NCBI RefSeq assembly: GCF_009176305.1
Contig: NZ_BLAJ01000003.1
Coordinates: 62,001-126,000 of the forward strand
Direction of reading: 5' to 3'
DNA length: 64,000 nt
DNA from: Martinezella dioscoreae
GTDB taxonomy: Bacteria > Pseudomonadota > Alphaproteobacteria > Rhizobiales > Rhizobiaceae
The translations under genes and the position numbers were made by a program. Positions 63,123-64,000 of this stretch are shown one piece after another (the stretch's first letter is position 1; every line of letters starts with the position of its first letter). The notes beneath the pieces were generated by a model. The model had not been told where the DNA came from. It was given only the letters and a program-made list of their open reading frames with translations, and ran no database searches.

Positions 63123-64000
63123 TCAGTCGTTATCCTTGATTTCCGGCAATGGAGCCGAATCCTTGTCGATCGAAACGACGACGGACATGCCGGGCGCCAA
63201 CTGGTCCGCCAGAGGCTGCCCATCCTCGATTTTGATCCTGACACCGAGACGCTGGGCGACCTTGGTGAAATTGCCCGTGGCATTATCGGGTTTGATGACC
63301 GCAAATTCCGAGCCAGCGGCCGGGGAGAAGCGCTGGATGCGGCCCTTGATCTCGCGATGTCCTAGCGCATCCACGGAGATGGTGGCGGGCTGATCGAGCT
63401 TCATGCCATCAAGCTGGGTTTCCTTGAAATTGGCGATGACCCAGACGTCCTTCGGAACGAGGTTCATCAGCTGCGTGCCGGGCGTCACATATTGGCCAAG
63501 ACGCACGCCGATCTCGCCGACGCGGCCGTCCTGCGGCGCCCTGATGGTCGTATTGTCGAGATCGATATCGGCAAGCTGCACGGCCGCTTCCGCGCCGCTG
63601 ACACCGGCTTCCAGCGAAGCGCGGTTGACGATGATCGTCGTCAGGTTCTGCTGGGAGACATCGAGAGCGGCCTTTGCCTGATTGACCGATGCCTGCGCCT
63701 GCTGCAGCGTCGCCTGCGCCTGCTCGGAATCGCTTGTCGTCGAGACGCCTCTGGAGACGAGTGTCGTGACGCGATCGAAGGCAAGCTGGGCACGCTTCAG
63801 CGCTGCATTGGCGCTGTCGATCTGCGCCTGGCTGGAGACGATGCCGGCCTTGGCGGCCTGCTCCTGCTGCTGCGAATTGGCGAGTGCGGCCTTCTGTCCG
63901 TCCAGCGTCGCGTGGGCCTGCGCCACCTTCTGCTTGTAGATGCGGTTATCGATCTGGGCGAGCACATCGCCCTCCTTGACGAGCTTGTAGTCCTTGATCG
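63123..64000 (-). CDS. HlyD/EmrA-type membrane-fusion protein, C-terminal part
   Basis: The frame runs from the window end (residues read IKDYKLVKEGDVLAQIDNR) to the stop at 63123, giving about 292 residues; the start is outside. It holds part of the lipoyl half-motif (GDVLAQIDNRIYKQKVAQAH), a long Ala/Gln-rich alpha-hairpin (about the next 120 residues), the second lipoyl half (TTIRAPQDGRVGEIGVRLGQ) and the beta-barrel domain (VWVIANFKETQLDGMKLDQP). It is the periplasmic adaptor of an EmrAB-like or type I export system; its partner transporter gene is not in the window. Convergent with rplI. Confidence 0.9.
   Translation of the reverse strand, partial: IKDYKLVKEGDVLAQIDNRIYKQKVAQAHATLDGQKAALANSQQQEQAAKAGIVSSQAQIDSANAALKRAQLAFDRVTTLVSRGVSTTSDSEQAQATLQQAQASVNQAKAALDVSQQNLTTIIVNRASLEAGVSGAEAAVQLADIDLDNTTIRAPQDGRVGEIGVRLGQYVTPGTQLMNLVPKDVWVIANFKETQLDGMKLDQPATISVDALGHREIKGRIQRFSPAAGSEFAVIKPDNATGNFTKVAQRLGVRIKIEDGQPLADQLAPGMSVVVSIDKDSAPLPEIKDND

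Overview
The window is a GC-rich stretch of alphaproteobacterial chromosome. It most resembles Rhizobium or a close relative in the Rhizobiaceae. Reasons: an HdaA-type Hda homologue beside ppk, a Rhizobium-style uvrC/pgsA/moaD/moaE run, a PAP2 phosphatase next to the lipopolysaccharide-transport genes, an Omp25-like porin, and several copies of short palindromic intergenic repeats of the RIME kind (cores CCTTCTCCCC and CCCTCATCCG). I saw no phage, integrase, complete insertion sequence, CRISPR array, rRNA or tRNA. Most of the window is ordinary core and near-core genome with short gaps and many 1- to 4-base gene overlaps.

Layout. 1-10.6 kb: the end of an RNase D gene, a membrane class III cyclase, a secreted phytase-esterase-like protein, then a minus-strand block perM-like/hdaA/ppk/ppx. 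An array of PhoB-like 7-mers stands directly in front of ppk. purM and purN follow on the plus strand. 10.6-19 kb is more accessory: an orphan phnM-like amidohydrolase with a perfect 22-bp palindrome upstream, a NudK-like Nudix hydrolase overlapping a molybdopterin oxidoreductase, rlmJ, a GST, a LysR/SDR divergent pair and an outer-membrane protein. 19.4-24 kb: FolM-like reductase, uvrC, pgsA, moaD, moaE. 23.9-26 kb: an orphan LivH-like permease divergent from a CGNR zinc-finger regulator, with a near-perfect operator palindrome between them, and a lipoprotein gene coupled to the regulator.

26-39 kb: ndk, a DinB-family protein, a small protein like the front module of diguanylate cyclases, an ABC-F protein, a lipoprotein polysaccharide deacetylase, a prolyl oligopeptidase, and a TRAP transporter whose binding-protein gene faces its two permease genes across a small AT-richer lipoprotein gene. 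A D-galactose dehydrogenase-like gene is divergent from the TRAP permeases. 39-50 kb: holC and pepA on the minus strand, then PAP2 phosphatase, lptF, lptG, lptD, surA-like, pdxA and rsmA on the plus strand, an envelope-assembly run. 50-57 kb: a minus-strand fatty-acid block fabD-fabG-acpP-fabF followed by mltG, a YicC-type endoribonuclease and gmk. 57-64 kb: a Tas-like aldo-keto reductase, a periplasmic ClpP-fold/SH3 protein, a histidine phosphatase, the ribosomal operon rpsF-rpsR-DUF2232-rplI, and the end of an HlyD/EmrA-type membrane-fusion protein gene.

I found no clearly undescribed multi-gene system. The best leads for something new are regulatory: the permease/CGNR operator (24808-24835), the phnM palindrome (12104-12125), the PhoB-like array before ppk (6785-6819) and a LysR box at the LysR start (17402-17414). 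Three proteins with unusual architecture or motif changes also deserve attention: the cyclase lacking its substrate lysine, the PAP2 phosphatase with SGE in place of SGH, and the ClpP-fold/SH3 protein. Functions are assigned by recognising motifs and families by eye; no database search was run.
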